From contig JAPOVL010000015.1 in assembly GCA_026708115.1 (NCBI GenBank), forward strand, positions 45,556 to 109,555: 64,000 bases of DNA. Reading direction: 5' to 3'. How positions within the stretch are numbered: the first letter of the stretch is position 1; each line of letters opens with the position of its first letter. A model generated the notes under the pieces. The model had not been told where the DNA came from and did not search any database. It saw nothing but the letters and a program-made list of their open reading frames with translations. Below are positions 1-8,535 of this stretch, one piece after another. The DNA comes from Chloroflexota bacterium. GTDB lineage: Bacteria; Chloroflexota; Anaerolineae; Aggregatilineales; Phototrophicaceae. The translations under genes were made by a program, and so were the position numbers.

Positions 1-834
1 GCTACAACCATCCTCCAGGCAAGAATCGGGATCAACGCGTCCGATAACCGCGCGCGTGCCCAGCGCGTAACCGAAATACAGTAGGCCGTCATCGCCGAGG
101 ATGACGTTAGTTGTGTTTTGCAAGCCCTTCACCAATGGTTTCGGCCCGGAGATCGCGCCGTTTTCCTCTACCTGCATCCACTCTATCCCACGACGCGCGC
201 TACCGCCGTTTGCGAAATAGATCCGGGCGTCGTCGATCGCGATGCCGGTTGGCGACCGCAATCCTGAGGCGATGGTAATCGCTTCGCCCGCCTCGCTTAC
301 TTGAAAGATGGCGTTTTCCTTGGTATCAGACACCAGAAGTGAGCCTTCGTCAATTCGAGCTATGCCCCACGGCGCTGCGAGTTGGTCGAATACGCTCTGC
401 GGAGCAAGCCGGTCTTGGTTGACTTTCCACAGCGTCTCACTCTCGGGGTCCGGAACCCACAGGTCGAATCCCGCATCAGTGCTCTCCATGAGCATGCTGT
501 GGCCATTCTTGACACCAAATACGTAGGTGATGGTATCGCCGCTCCGATCATCGATCTGGTAAATCGTCCAATCTCCGTTGCAGACGGTGTAGAGGTGATC
601 CTCAAACCAGACCATGGCATTTGGTCGCTGCACATTACCCACTAGCAGTTGCAGATCATCCTGCAAAAGCGGAGTCACAAGCGCGACAACACTGCTATCA
701 TCCGCATCATTCGTGCCCGGCACAGAAGTTTCGGCGGCCGAGGCCGCTTCGTCGCTTGAATCCGAAGACCTGCTATCTTGGGCGCTGATGACAGTGGAAA
801 TGACTACCAAGAAAGTGAGTATAGCGAGCTTCAT
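1..834 (-). CDS. Secreted NHL/SMP-30-like beta-propeller protein (3' end off the window)
   Basis: The frame is open for 278 codons from an ATG at 834 to the left edge, so the C-terminus is missing. Residues 1-18 form a signal peptide (MKLAILTFLVVISTVISA), followed by a Ser/Asp/Ala-rich, low-complexity stretch to about residue 45. After that come repeating short strands of the kind found in NHL or SMP-30-like propellers (for example WFEDHLYTVCNGDWTIYQID, then GIAIDDARIYFANG). The pattern is a hydrophobic strand, a Gly/Asp turn and an aromatic strand. Such proteins are exported and bind ligands or act as lactonases or scaffolds; nothing here fixes the substrate. No co-directional neighbour is visible. 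The fold is fairly sure, the role unknown. Confidence 0.7.
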   Translation of the reverse strand, partial: MKLAILTFLVVISTVISAQDSRSSDSSDEAASAAETSVPGTNDADDSSVVALVTPLLQDDLQLLVGNVQRPNAMVWFEDHLYTVCNGDWTIYQIDDRSGDTITYVFGVKNGHSMLMESTDAGFDLWVPDPESETLWKVNQDRLAPQSVFDQLAAPWGIARIDEGSLLVSDTKENAIFQVSEAGEAITIASGLRSPTGIAIDDARIYFANGGSARRGIEWMQVEENGAISGPKPLVKGLQNTTNVILGDDGLLYFGYALGTRAVIGRVDPDSCLEDGCS

Positions 835-1581
835 TGATACCCCAGCTGATAAGTTCCACAGACAGTACATCAGAACGATTGCGCGGCTTGAGTTTCTTCG
901 GATGACTAGCGCGTTATTCTACTACACATGCCGCCCATCCACTAGCGCACAGCCGTAGGTAGTGTATCGATTTCGGTGGAAGTAGAAAATGACGCAGCCA
1001 AGCCTTCAGCGTACAGAAAATCGTTTGCCAGAGTGACGCCGCTTTCCAGCAGTTTTTGCCGGAAATCCGCGAGTTCGGCAAAGGAATCGGCGGGTTCGGC
1101 AAAGGTTTTATCCCCCGCTGTGATTGGGATTGCGGGTTGATTGAGGGCGGGATTTGCCATTGCCGGCAAAGGTGAATATTCGGCAAAGGCAGCGAGCGCG
1201 TTCTTTTCTTCGTGTTCTTCGGGCGGCCGGGCGCATATTTTGGCATGATGGTCCTTGTGAGGGTGGATTTGCTGGCATGGTAGCATAGCTATGAGGCAGA
1301 GTGGCGACTATTTGGTCGCGGTTTAGGACAAAGCGCCTGGAATTGCCTGTCTAAATGGCGCTAGCGAGATTTGATGCAGGAACGCAAGCATTTCAACCGA
1401 AAATGATACACTTCCCAGCCGTATCCTGGAAATATGATAGGGCCGCGCTTCCGCCGCCATTCTGGCACCGCGCTATAATACTTGCGCTGGCCAGTTGGTG
1501 AGGTCAATCTGGGCAGGCTCAGCGGAGACGCCAGGCATTTGCAGGTATTTCCAAAACGTTAAAGCAGGGAAGCAAGCACAG
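835..1581. other. Gene-poor interval between divergent genes
   Basis: This is the 5' flank of the leftmost gene (minus) and of the methyltransferase (plus). A segment around 1020-1200 repeats the word cggcaaag five times, and the minus strand has overlapping short open frames there (about 72-114 codons). None shows a recognisable domain. A motif ATGTGTAGTAGAA (minus strand, near 915-930) recurs upstream of the DinB-like gene near 12910-12925 and may be a promoter element. A perfect TATAAT lies at 1474. No RNA gene was recognised. Confidence 0.5.
1474..1479 (+). promoter_or_regulatory. -10 element (TATAAT) upstream of the THUMP methyltransferase
   Basis: A perfect TATAAT lies 108 bases before the preferred ATG at 1582. 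No convincing -35 hexamer is seen 16-18 bases upstream. A start site near 1486 would place the alternative TTG start at 1495 almost at the 5' end of the message, which favours 1582. Confidence 0.4.
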
Positions 1582-2637
1582 ATGCGCAAGCGGGCAAGTC
1601 TTTCTAACGTATACGAACTGGAATGCATTCCTGGTTTGGAAGCGTTCGCAATGGACGAACTCAATTCCTATGATGCTCGCAGTTTAGAGACCCTTAGACC
1701 GGGATTTCTCCGCTTTCGCTTTGCTGGCGACTCTCGACTGCTCTTGACTCTTCGATCAGCAATTGCAGCGTACAGTGTACATCGGTTCGAGATCCCGCGC
1801 CCAAAAGCATTGTTAGGTCATCAGCATCTCACTCGACTGATCGGTATCTTGCGGGCTGCCATGCGTGACTGGACTTTGAAAAATCCCAGACTGGGTATCG
1901 GCGCCGCGGGAGCGAACTCGCAGGTAATGAGGCGCTTGAAGGAAGAATTGGCAAGGTCACTCGATGTTGAATTGGCGGAGGAAAACAAAGGCGGACTCTA
2001 TCTGCGCCTGGTAAGACCAGTTGATCGGTCGGCTTGGGAAGTTCTCGTTCGCCTTGGACCGCGTCCGCTGTCCAAACGCGAATGGCGAGTTGTCAATGTG
2101 CCTGGCGCACTAAACGCGACAGTCGCTTTCGCCATGACCCAGATCCGATCAGGAGACGCACAGGATAGAGTCCTCAACTTGTGCTGCGGTTCCGGAACTA
2201 TTCTCGTGGAACATGCCCTTGGCAGAACCTCGGATCAATTGATCGCGATCGATAACAGCGCCAAAATGCTAAGCGCTGCCAAGCGTAATCTTTGCGCATC
2301 CGACACCAAGCATCGAGTTATTCTATTACATGCTGACGCGGGTCACACACCTCTGCCTTCGCGCGCTATCGATCGTATCTACGCTGACTTGCCCTTTGGC
2401 GGACACATCGGTTCGCATGCCGACAATCTCCGGCTATATCCAGCTTTGCTGCAGGAAGCCTATCGGGTTTCCAAGCTAGACACGGTAATGATTCTACTGA
2501 CGCATGAGGTCAGTTTGCTTCGAAACTGTATCGCGCAATCAGATTGGCGCACGATTTCGGAAACCAAAATAACGCTCAGCGGCTTGCATCCACGGTTATT
2601 TGTCCTCAAGCGAAAATCGACTAGGATATATAGATAA
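1582..2637 (+). CDS. THUMP-domain RNA guanine-N2 methyltransferase (Trm14/TrmN-like)
   Basis: 351 residues. The N-terminal half (about 10-170) fits a ferredoxin-like/THUMP RNA-binding region (YELECIPGLEAFAMDEL near the start). The C-terminal half is a Rossmann SAM methyltransferase: motif I VLNLCCGSGTILVEHAL near residue 198, acidic loop IAIDNSAKML, and catalytic motif IV DLPFGGH near residue 270. That DLPFG form is typical of the Trm14/THUMPD3-type tRNA guanine-N2 methyltransferases. The frame opens with a TTG at 1495, but ATG 1582 is preferred: AGGGA lies about 11 bases upstream and conserved-looking sequence begins there. The lipoprotein gene follows at once. Target nucleoside not determinable. 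Confidence 0.8.
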   Translation: MRKRASLSNVYELECIPGLEAFAMDELNSYDARSLETLRPGFLRFRFAGDSRLLLTLRSAIAAYSVHRFEIPRPKALLGHQHLTRLIGILRAAMRDWTLKNPRLGIGAAGANSQVMRRLKEELARSLDVELAEENKGGLYLRLVRPVDRSAWEVLVRLGPRPLSKREWRVVNVPGALNATVAFAMTQIRSGDAQDRVLNLCCGSGTILVEHALGRTSDQLIAIDNSAKMLSAAKRNLCASDTKHRVILLHADAGHTPLPSRAIDRIYADLPFGGHIGSHADNLRLYPALLQEAYRVSKLDTVMILLTHEVSLLRNCIAQSDWRTISETKITLSGLHPRLFVLKRKSTRIYR

Positions 2638-2667
2638 TTGTCAACGAACTCCAAGAGGACCAGAAAA

Positions 2668-4257
2668 TTGATCCGCTCCTGCTCGCTGGCGTTCATGTTG
2701 CTTGTCCTGGTCGCGTGTCGAGCACCAGTCGAAGAAGTAACGGTGAACGTTTCCTTGCTCGCCGATGGCAGAACGCAGACCTTTACTTACGCTTCTCGGG
2801 TATCTGTCGAAGAATTGCTGGCAAACGCCAAAATTGTTCTGGGTGAACTGGATCGAGTCAGTCATCCCCTAAGCCTGCAACTCGCAGACGGAATGCTTGT
2901 AACGGTGCGCCGAGTACGGGAAGAGCAAGTCTGCCAGCGCGAAAGCCTGCCCTTCCAGCGTCAGCGGATTCCATACGAGGGTATCGCCCCCGGGCAAGAA
3001 AGATTGAGCCAGGCCGGGAGGACCGGTATGCAGGAAGCCTGCTACCGCGTCGTTGTTGAAGACGATGTTGAGTCCGGTCGGAGCCTCATGGGGCAACCTA
3101 CTGTCCTCACCGAACCACAGGACGAAATCGTGTTTGTAGGTCCTTCGCGTTCGGTCGAACCATATGAGCTTGCAGGAAGGCTAAGCTACATCAACAACGG
3201 GACTGCCTGGAGCATTCGTGACAACACCGTTAACAAGCGGGCCTTGCGCAATAGCGAGAATCTGGACTCGTTGGTATTTGCGGCCAGCCCCGACGGATCG
3301 GTTCTGCTTTACACTGTGGCAAGCAGCAGAACAGAAAAGTTTTTTAACGAACTCTGGATGGTATCCCTCGATGACGACGAGCCCATCAAGTTGGCTCCAA
3401 CCGACGTTCTCTTTGCAGAATGGCGGCCGAGATCCAGCAATACAATTGCCTATTCGACCGGCGAACGGGGCCAGGGGCGGGCGCCTTGGAAATCTCTTAA
3501 CAACCTGTGGCTGATGCAGATCGACCGTCAAACGGGTCGTACGCTTTCCATCCAGGAGATCATTGGGGAAGATCCAGGAGGCACATTTGGATGGTGGGGT
3601 ACCGATTTTGCTTGGTCACCGCGCGGGGACGGGCTCGCGTGGGTGAAGGCCGACAGCGTGGGAGTAGTTGAGATCGAAGGCAAACAAGTTAAAACTTTGC
3701 TTGAGTATCCAGAGTTTAACACGTCCGGATCTTGGGTCTGGCTCTCACAGGTGTCTTGGTCCCCCGGCGGGGACCTTATTTCCGCGACAGCGCATGGAGG
3801 TCCGCTGGCTAGTGAACCCGCCACAACCAGTCCGGTATTTGATCTCGCGATTCTTGGCGCGAATGGCGGATTTAAGGCGACCATGAGACGAGCTGTCGGG
3901 ATGTGGGCGGCTTCGAGTTTTTCGCCGAGCATTGACTTGCCGGGCGCCGAACGCTCTGAAGGCTTTCTGGCGTGGTTGCAGGCGCGCGAACCGTACAATA
4001 GCATCTACAGCGAGTATGACCTCGTTGTCGCGGATCGCGACGGCAGCAACCAGAAAGTAATCTTTCCCGGCGCCGATCAACCTGGCATCCGCAAAAGCGA
4101 CTTCGGTCTGACCGCCACCGATATGAGTTGGAGTCCGGATTCGCGGCACATCGCTATCGTGTATTTGGGGGACATTTGGTTGGTCGACATAGAATCAGGC
4201 GAAGGCCGCCAAATAAGTTTTGACGGTGGCGCAAGCAATCCGGTTTGGACGCGATAA
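2668..4257 (+). CDS. Lipoprotein with DUF348/G5-like N-terminus and TolB/WD40-like beta-propeller
   Basis: About 529 residues. A type II signal peptide ends in lipobox LVAC (Cys about residue 17), so the protein should be lipid-anchored outside the membrane. Residues ~22-85 match the DUF348 ubiquitin-like domain of YabE/RpfB-type proteins (VNVSLLADGRTQTFTYASRV). A short G5-like segment follows. From ~170 to the end there are repeated blades with the TolB-like signature (FAWSPRGDGLAWV, VSWSPGGDLISA, MSWSPDSRHIAIV). A TTG at 2638 directly follows the methyltransferase stop, but TTG 2668 has GAGG at 2655-2658 with a 9-base spacer and is preferred. The next gene overlaps this stop by one base, so the two are probably translationally coupled. 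The role is inferred to be envelope or polysaccharide related. Confidence 0.75.
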   Translation: MIRSCSLAFMLLVLVACRAPVEEVTVNVSLLADGRTQTFTYASRVSVEELLANAKIVLGELDRVSHPLSLQLADGMLVTVRRVREEQVCQRESLPFQRQRIPYEGIAPGQERLSQAGRTGMQEACYRVVVEDDVESGRSLMGQPTVLTEPQDEIVFVGPSRSVEPYELAGRLSYINNGTAWSIRDNTVNKRALRNSENLDSLVFAASPDGSVLLYTVASSRTEKFFNELWMVSLDDDEPIKLAPTDVLFAEWRPRSSNTIAYSTGERGQGRAPWKSLNNLWLMQIDRQTGRTLSIQEIIGEDPGGTFGWWGTDFAWSPRGDGLAWVKADSVGVVEIEGKQVKTLLEYPEFNTSGSWVWLSQVSWSPGGDLISATAHGGPLASEPATTSPVFDLAILGANGGFKATMRRAVGMWAASSFSPSIDLPGAERSEGFLAWLQAREPYNSIYSEYDLVVADRDGSNQKVIFPGADQPGIRKSDFGLTATDMSWSPDSRHIAIVYLGDIWLVDIESGEGRQISFDGGASNPVWTR

Positions 4258-7200
4258 TGCGACAGTTGATACTGGTGCTTATCAGTTTGCTGCTGCTTTC
4301 GGGCAGCTTGATAGCCACCTTGGGCACCCTTCACTTTCGTAATTTCGAACTTCGCGGCTATGTCGATCCAACGGTGGATCAGAATCTCCCCTTCCTGACG
4401 CCTCGACCTGGCGTAAATGTTGACTTGCGGCAGTATGAGCTTGACAGCCTGCATGCTAATCTTGCTCTCATCAGCGAAACTGGTTTCGTATGGCTGCGAC
4501 AATTCGTCTATTGGGATGAGATTGAGATTAGCAAGGGCCAGTACCATTGGGCACAGTGGGACGAGATCTTTAATGTTCTTCGCGAGTACCCGCGTTTGGA
4601 ACCTGTTGTCGTGCTCATGCATTCGCCTCAATGGGCGCGCGTATCGCCACCGGGAAGAGAAGTGACGAAGACGGCGCCGCCGCAGTCGCTCGATGATTTC
4701 GCGCGTTTCGCCGGCCGCTTCGCGCGGCGCTACGGCGATGCAGTGGATTATTATCAGATTTGGGATGAGCCAAACCTCGACGACGCCTGGGGCTCGCTGC
4801 AACCCAGACCAGCGGACTATGTCGCTTTGCTCAGCGCCGGCGGCCAGGCGATCCGCGCCGAGGACCCAAGCGCAAAGATTATCGCCGCGGCCTTGGCCCC
4901 GACCACCGAGACAGGCGGTCAGAACATGAGCGACCTGCTTTATCTGGACGCGATGTATCAACTTGGCGCAGCGGATCTGATGGACATCGTGGCTGGTAAG
5001 CCGTACGGATTCTCAACCTCTCCTTTGGATCGCCGCGTTGATGAAAGCATCCTGAACTTTTCCCGGATTGTTGCCTTACGCGAAGTGATGCTGGCGCACA
5101 ATGATGGACGTACGCCGCTTTGGGCGAGCCACTGGGGCTGGAATGCATTACCCGGCAAATGGGCGGGCGACGCATCCATCTGGGGAAGCGCCACGCCCAA
5201 CGAGCAAATCAGATATACGCTTCAAGCATTCGACCGCGCGCACCGCGAGTTTCCCTGGCTAGGCGCGATGTTATTGCACCATTGGCAGCCCAATGTAGAA
5301 AGCAGCAGCGCCCAGTGGGGATTCGCGCTGATTGGACCGGACGATCAGCCCTCGGAATTGTTGACAGCCGTGCAAAGCTATGATTTTCCCGCGGTGGCGC
5401 AGAACGGCCTATTCCATGCGCGCACAGAGCATGCTCGTTACAGTGGCGTCTGGCAATTCAGCGAGTTAGGAGCGGACATCGGCTGGTTGGAGACGAGCGA
5501 CAGTCAACTCGAATTCGACTTCTACGGTACAGATCTCGCTATGCTCTTGCGGGAGGATGATTATGTAGCCTTCCTGTATCCGACTGTCGACGGCAGCCCA
5601 ACAGACGCGACGACCCATGACTCCGACGGAAACAGCTATATCTTTCTCCGAAGCAACTCACATGGCCCGGAACAGAATCTGGTTCCCATCGCACGCGACT
5701 TGCCCCTTGGTACACATACCCTGCGCGCTGTGGCAGATCGCGGATGGGATCGTTGGGCGGTCGCCGGATACGCCGTAAGTTCAGGCAATCTATCATTCGC
5801 CTTCGACCGGCAGATTGCGCTCGGCGCTATCGCGACGCTCTTGTCGCTGTCCATTGTATTGTTGACCTTTGCGACCTCGCCATGGCGCCGATGGATCCCT
5901 CCTATCGGACTGGTCTTTGCCGGTCTGTCCGCGACGGCGCACCTGGCGATCAGCAGCGTCGCGTCCTTGGTACTGCTTTTTGCCATGATGTGGACATGGA
6001 CAAGTCACAGACCTGCCCTGTTCGTCCGCGACGAGATCAATATCTTGATCGCTCTGGCAACTGGCGGCGTCCTTTACTTATCACCTTCGTTTTTCTTGAC
6101 AATAGTTTCAGGTCTGGTTCTATTCGTATTGATCTTCCATCGCCTGGAAACGGGCTTGATCTTGACCTTGTTCTGGGCGCCCTTTTTTCTAACACCAGTC
6201 GAATTATACCGGTTTGCCTTTCCGATGGTGGAAATCCTGATATTGATCACGTCAATCGCAGCTTTCTTTAGATTAGTCGTCCGGCTAGGCGAGCAGTATC
6301 AAATGGCAAACAGCCACTATCCGCTAAAACTTAAGTCGCTACTTTCGCACATCAAGTTTATTGACATTGCAGTGGCCGGGATCGCAGTTGTCGCCATTCT
6401 ATCGCTAAGCTGGGCGCGCCATACCGATATGGCGACGACAGAACTGCGCACGCTCGTTCTGGAGCCATTGCTCTTCTATGTGATATTCAGAGCCCTACGT
6501 CCACCCAAGCGAACTGTGTTGCACTGCGTCATCGCGCTTGTCCTTGCTTCCGTATTGGTCTGTGTCATCGGCATGTTTAGATACTTTTCGGCAAACGATG
6601 TTATAGTCGCGGAAGAGGGCGCGCGTCGTCTCATTTCAGTGTATGGTTCTCCCAACAACGTTGGCCTTTTGCTTGGCCGGTCGATACCCTTCGCGCTGGC
6701 GCTGCTATTAGTCGGGCATAGCGCGCGCATGCGTTTAACCTGGGTAGTAGCGCTGGTCGTCATGGCCATAACTGCAGTCCTGACGCAGAGTGTGGGCGCG
6801 ATACTTCTCGGAATCCCCATGGGAATGGCGGTAGTGCTGATCGGTCACGCTCAACGAAAAGCATTCATCCCGATCTTGGGCATCGGGGCTGCGCTAGCGG
6901 CTGGATTGGCCATTTTGACGCAAGTTTCGGCGCGTTTTGCCAACGTACTTGATTTCACAAGCGGCACCAGTTTTCTTCGTCTTAGGCTATGGGAAAGCGC
7001 CATTGAAATCATTCGTGATCATCCTATTTTCGGTATCGGATTGGATCAGTTCCTTTACTATTACAGTGGAGAATATGTTCGGCCGGACGCGATCTGGGAT
7101 CTGAATCTGTCGCACCCGCACAATTTTTTGCTGGATTTTTGGACGCGTCTAGGTATCGCCGGGCCGATCATCTTTCTGCTCTTACAGTTTGCATTTTGGC

Positions 7201-7442
7201 GATATGCTCTTGTCACCCTGAGCAAGTTGAGAAACACAGACAGAGACGGTTTCGCGATCATGCTGGGTCTGATGGGAAGCATGGCAGCGCTATTAGGTCA
7301 TGGCTTAATTGACAACAGCGTCTTTGTCATCGACTTGGCATTTATATTCATGTTCCAGGTGGCTGCAACCGCCCGTCTACGTGAACTGGCGCCAGCTATA
7401 GAATCCGATTCCGGTCACGAGCGAAGTCATGCCAAGCGTTAG
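4257..7442 (+). CDS. Glycoside-hydrolase-like TIM barrel fused to O-antigen ligase/polymerase (Wzy_C family)
   Basis: 1061 residues. A TM anchor (~4-27) precedes an extracytoplasmic (beta/alpha)8 domain (~50-370) resembling GH39/GH5-clan enzymes: IWDEPN near residue 170 matches the usual acid/base motif (W-N-E-P-N). At the nucleophile site the expected T-E-F-G-W reads SHWGWN near 293, so the second glutamate appears to be His. A beta-sandwich-like region (~385-500) follows. The remainder (~515-1040) is polytopic with an O-antigen-ligase C-terminal signature: GIGLDQFLYYY, then LSHPHNFLLDFWTRLGIAG near 945-990. ATG 4257 overlaps the upstream TAA (TAATG). A longer TTG start at 4245 is less likely. 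Plausible role: polymerising or transferring a lipid-linked glycan while binding or trimming it outside; this is inference. Confidence 0.8.
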   Translation: MRQLILVLISLLLLSGSLIATLGTLHFRNFELRGYVDPTVDQNLPFLTPRPGVNVDLRQYELDSLHANLALISETGFVWLRQFVYWDEIEISKGQYHWAQWDEIFNVLREYPRLEPVVVLMHSPQWARVSPPGREVTKTAPPQSLDDFARFAGRFARRYGDAVDYYQIWDEPNLDDAWGSLQPRPADYVALLSAGGQAIRAEDPSAKIIAAALAPTTETGGQNMSDLLYLDAMYQLGAADLMDIVAGKPYGFSTSPLDRRVDESILNFSRIVALREVMLAHNDGRTPLWASHWGWNALPGKWAGDASIWGSATPNEQIRYTLQAFDRAHREFPWLGAMLLHHWQPNVESSSAQWGFALIGPDDQPSELLTAVQSYDFPAVAQNGLFHARTEHARYSGVWQFSELGADIGWLETSDSQLEFDFYGTDLAMLLREDDYVAFLYPTVDGSPTDATTHDSDGNSYIFLRSNSHGPEQNLVPIARDLPLGTHTLRAVADRGWDRWAVAGYAVSSGNLSFAFDRQIALGAIATLLSLSIVLLTFATSPWRRWIPPIGLVFAGLSATAHLAISSVASLVLLFAMMWTWTSHRPALFVRDEINILIALATGGVLYLSPSFFLTIVSGLVLFVLIFHRLETGLILTLFWAPFFLTPVELYRFAFPMVEILILITSIAAFFRLVVRLGEQYQMANSHYPLKLKSLLSHIKFIDIAVAGIAVVAILSLSWARHTDMATTELRTLVLEPLLFYVIFRALRPPKRTVLHCVIALVLASVLVCVIGMFRYFSANDVIVAEEGARRLISVYGSPNNVGLLLGRSIPFALALLLVGHSARMRLTWVVALVVMAITAVLTQSVGAILLGIPMGMAVVLIGHAQRKAFIPILGIGAALAAGLAILTQVSARFANVLDFTSGTSFLRLRLWESAIEIIRDHPIFGIGLDQFLYYYSGEYVRPDAIWDLNLSHPHNFLLDFWTRLGIAGPIIFLLLQFAFWRYALVTLSKLRNTDRDGFAIMLGLMGSMAALLGHGLIDNSVFVIDLAFIFMFQVAATARLRELAPAIESDSGHERSHAKR

Positions 7443-7460
7443 TCTTTTCATCTCTTATTC

Positions 7461-7554
7461 AGTAAACCGCGTCGCTCATGCGACGAGAAGGCTTGTTATT
7501 TTGTGTGAGCGCGGTAGCCCAAATTCGCTGACGTCGAGCGGCTGTGGTACACTT
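7461..7554 (+). repeat. Family A dispersed repeat, copy A1
   Basis: A ~95-bp element. It starts TAAACCGCG, has a hairpin CGTCGC-TCAT-GCGACG at 7470-7485, then GAGAAGGCTTGTTATTTTGTG, TGAGCGCGG and TTCGCTG, and ends GAGCGGCTGTGGTACACT. The last part contains an extended -10-like TGTGGTACACT. It lies 33 bases before the decarboxylase start, in the same direction. Related copies: 15794-15885 (-), 18429-18520, 28743-28834, 42318-42412, 46360-46437, 63410-63495 (-). Confidence 0.8.
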
Positions 7555-7586
7555 TGCCAAGCCAATCAAATCGAGGATACCAAGAC

Positions 7587-8534
7587 TTGCGTGTACTGAT
7601 CACAGGTGGCGCCGGGTTCATAGGATCGCATTTGTGCGATCGCTTCTTGGGCGATGGTCATCATGTAGTGGCCGTTGACAATCTCATCACAGGCACTCAA
7701 GACAACATCTCGCACCTGGCTGGCAATCGTCATTTCGAATTTGTGTATCACGATGTCAGCAACTTCATCCACCTTCCCGGTCAGATCGACGCCGTTTTGC
7801 ATTTTGCCTCTCCTGCTAGCCCGATTGACTATCTCAAGTATCCGATACAGACCTTGAAAGTCGGCGCGCTCGGTACGCACAACGCGCTGGGTTTGGCACG
7901 GGCGAAGCGCGCGCGCTTTTTGCTTGCGTCTACATCCGAGGTCTACGGCGATCCGCAGGTACATCCACAGAGTGAGGACTATGCTGGCAATGTTGACCCA
8001 GTTGGTCCGCGCGGCGTATACGACGAAGCAAAGCGTTATGCGGAAGCGTTAGTCATGGCTTATCATCGCCAACACGATATGGACACCCGCATCGTACGCA
8101 TATTCAACACCTACGGGCCGCGAATGCGCCTTGACGATGGGCGGGTCGTCCCGAATTTTGTTGGCCAGGCAATCCGTGGCGAGGCGCTGACGGTCTATGG
8201 CGACGGCAGTCAAACGCGCTGCTTTCAATACATTGACGACCTGGTGGAGGGCGTTGTGCGTTTGCTTGATAGCGATTTCGTCGAGCCGGTCAATATCGGT
8301 ACTACTCGCGAAGTGAGCATTCTTGATTTTGCCAACGTAGTCAACCGCGTATCGGACAATCCCGCCGGCATTGTCTTTGACGACGGTCTTCGTATAGACG
8401 GCGACCCGCAGACGCGCAAACCGGACGCGAGCCGCGCGCATAATCTGCTCGATTGGCGGCCGCAAGTGGCGCTGGAAGATGGCCTCGCGCGCACAATCGC
8501 ATATTTTCGTCATGTTATCGCCGCCGCCACTTGA
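7587..8534 (+). CDS. NAD-dependent sugar-nucleotide epimerase/decarboxylase, probably UDP-glucuronate decarboxylase
   Basis: 315 residues, an extended short-chain dehydrogenase. The Rossmann motif GGAGFIGSH lies at the N-terminus, with cofactor Asp in VVAVDNL. The active site has the Ser/Thr of STSEVYGDP and the catalytic pair in GVYDEAKR (Y-x3-K), a form typical of UDP-glucuronate decarboxylase (UDP-xylose synthase). A later [18 protein letters not shown] fits sugar-nucleotide binding. TTG 7587 is chosen because GAGGA lies at 7573-7577 with a 9-base spacer; a TTG at 7554 lies further upstream without such a site. It would supply UDP-xylose or a related nucleotide sugar to the polysaccharide locus. 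dTDP-glucose 4,6-dehydratase is the main alternative. Confidence 0.85.
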   Translation: MRVLITGGAGFIGSHLCDRFLGDGHHVVAVDNLITGTQDNISHLAGNRHFEFVYHDVSNFIHLPGQIDAVLHFASPASPIDYLKYPIQTLKVGALGTHNALGLARAKRARFLLASTSEVYGDPQVHPQSEDYAGNVDPVGPRGVYDEAKRYAEALVMAYHRQHDMDTRIVRIFNTYGPRMRLDDGRVVPNFVGQAIRGEALTVYGDGSQTRCFQYIDDLVEGVVRLLDSDFVEPVNIGTTREVSILDFANVVNRVSDNPAGIVFDDGLRIDGDPQTRKPDASRAHNLLDWRPQVALEDGLARTIAYFRHVIAAAT

Positions 8535-8535
8535 G

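Noticed and set aside
942..1286. Minus-strand open frames of 110 and 114 codons in two frames
   Set aside because: No ribosome binding site and no recognised family. The repeated cggcaaag word keeps both frames open. Parts of each look protein-like (a basic RPKNTKKR start in one, a helix FAELADFRQKLLES in the other), so a frameshifted relic is possible but not supported enough to call.
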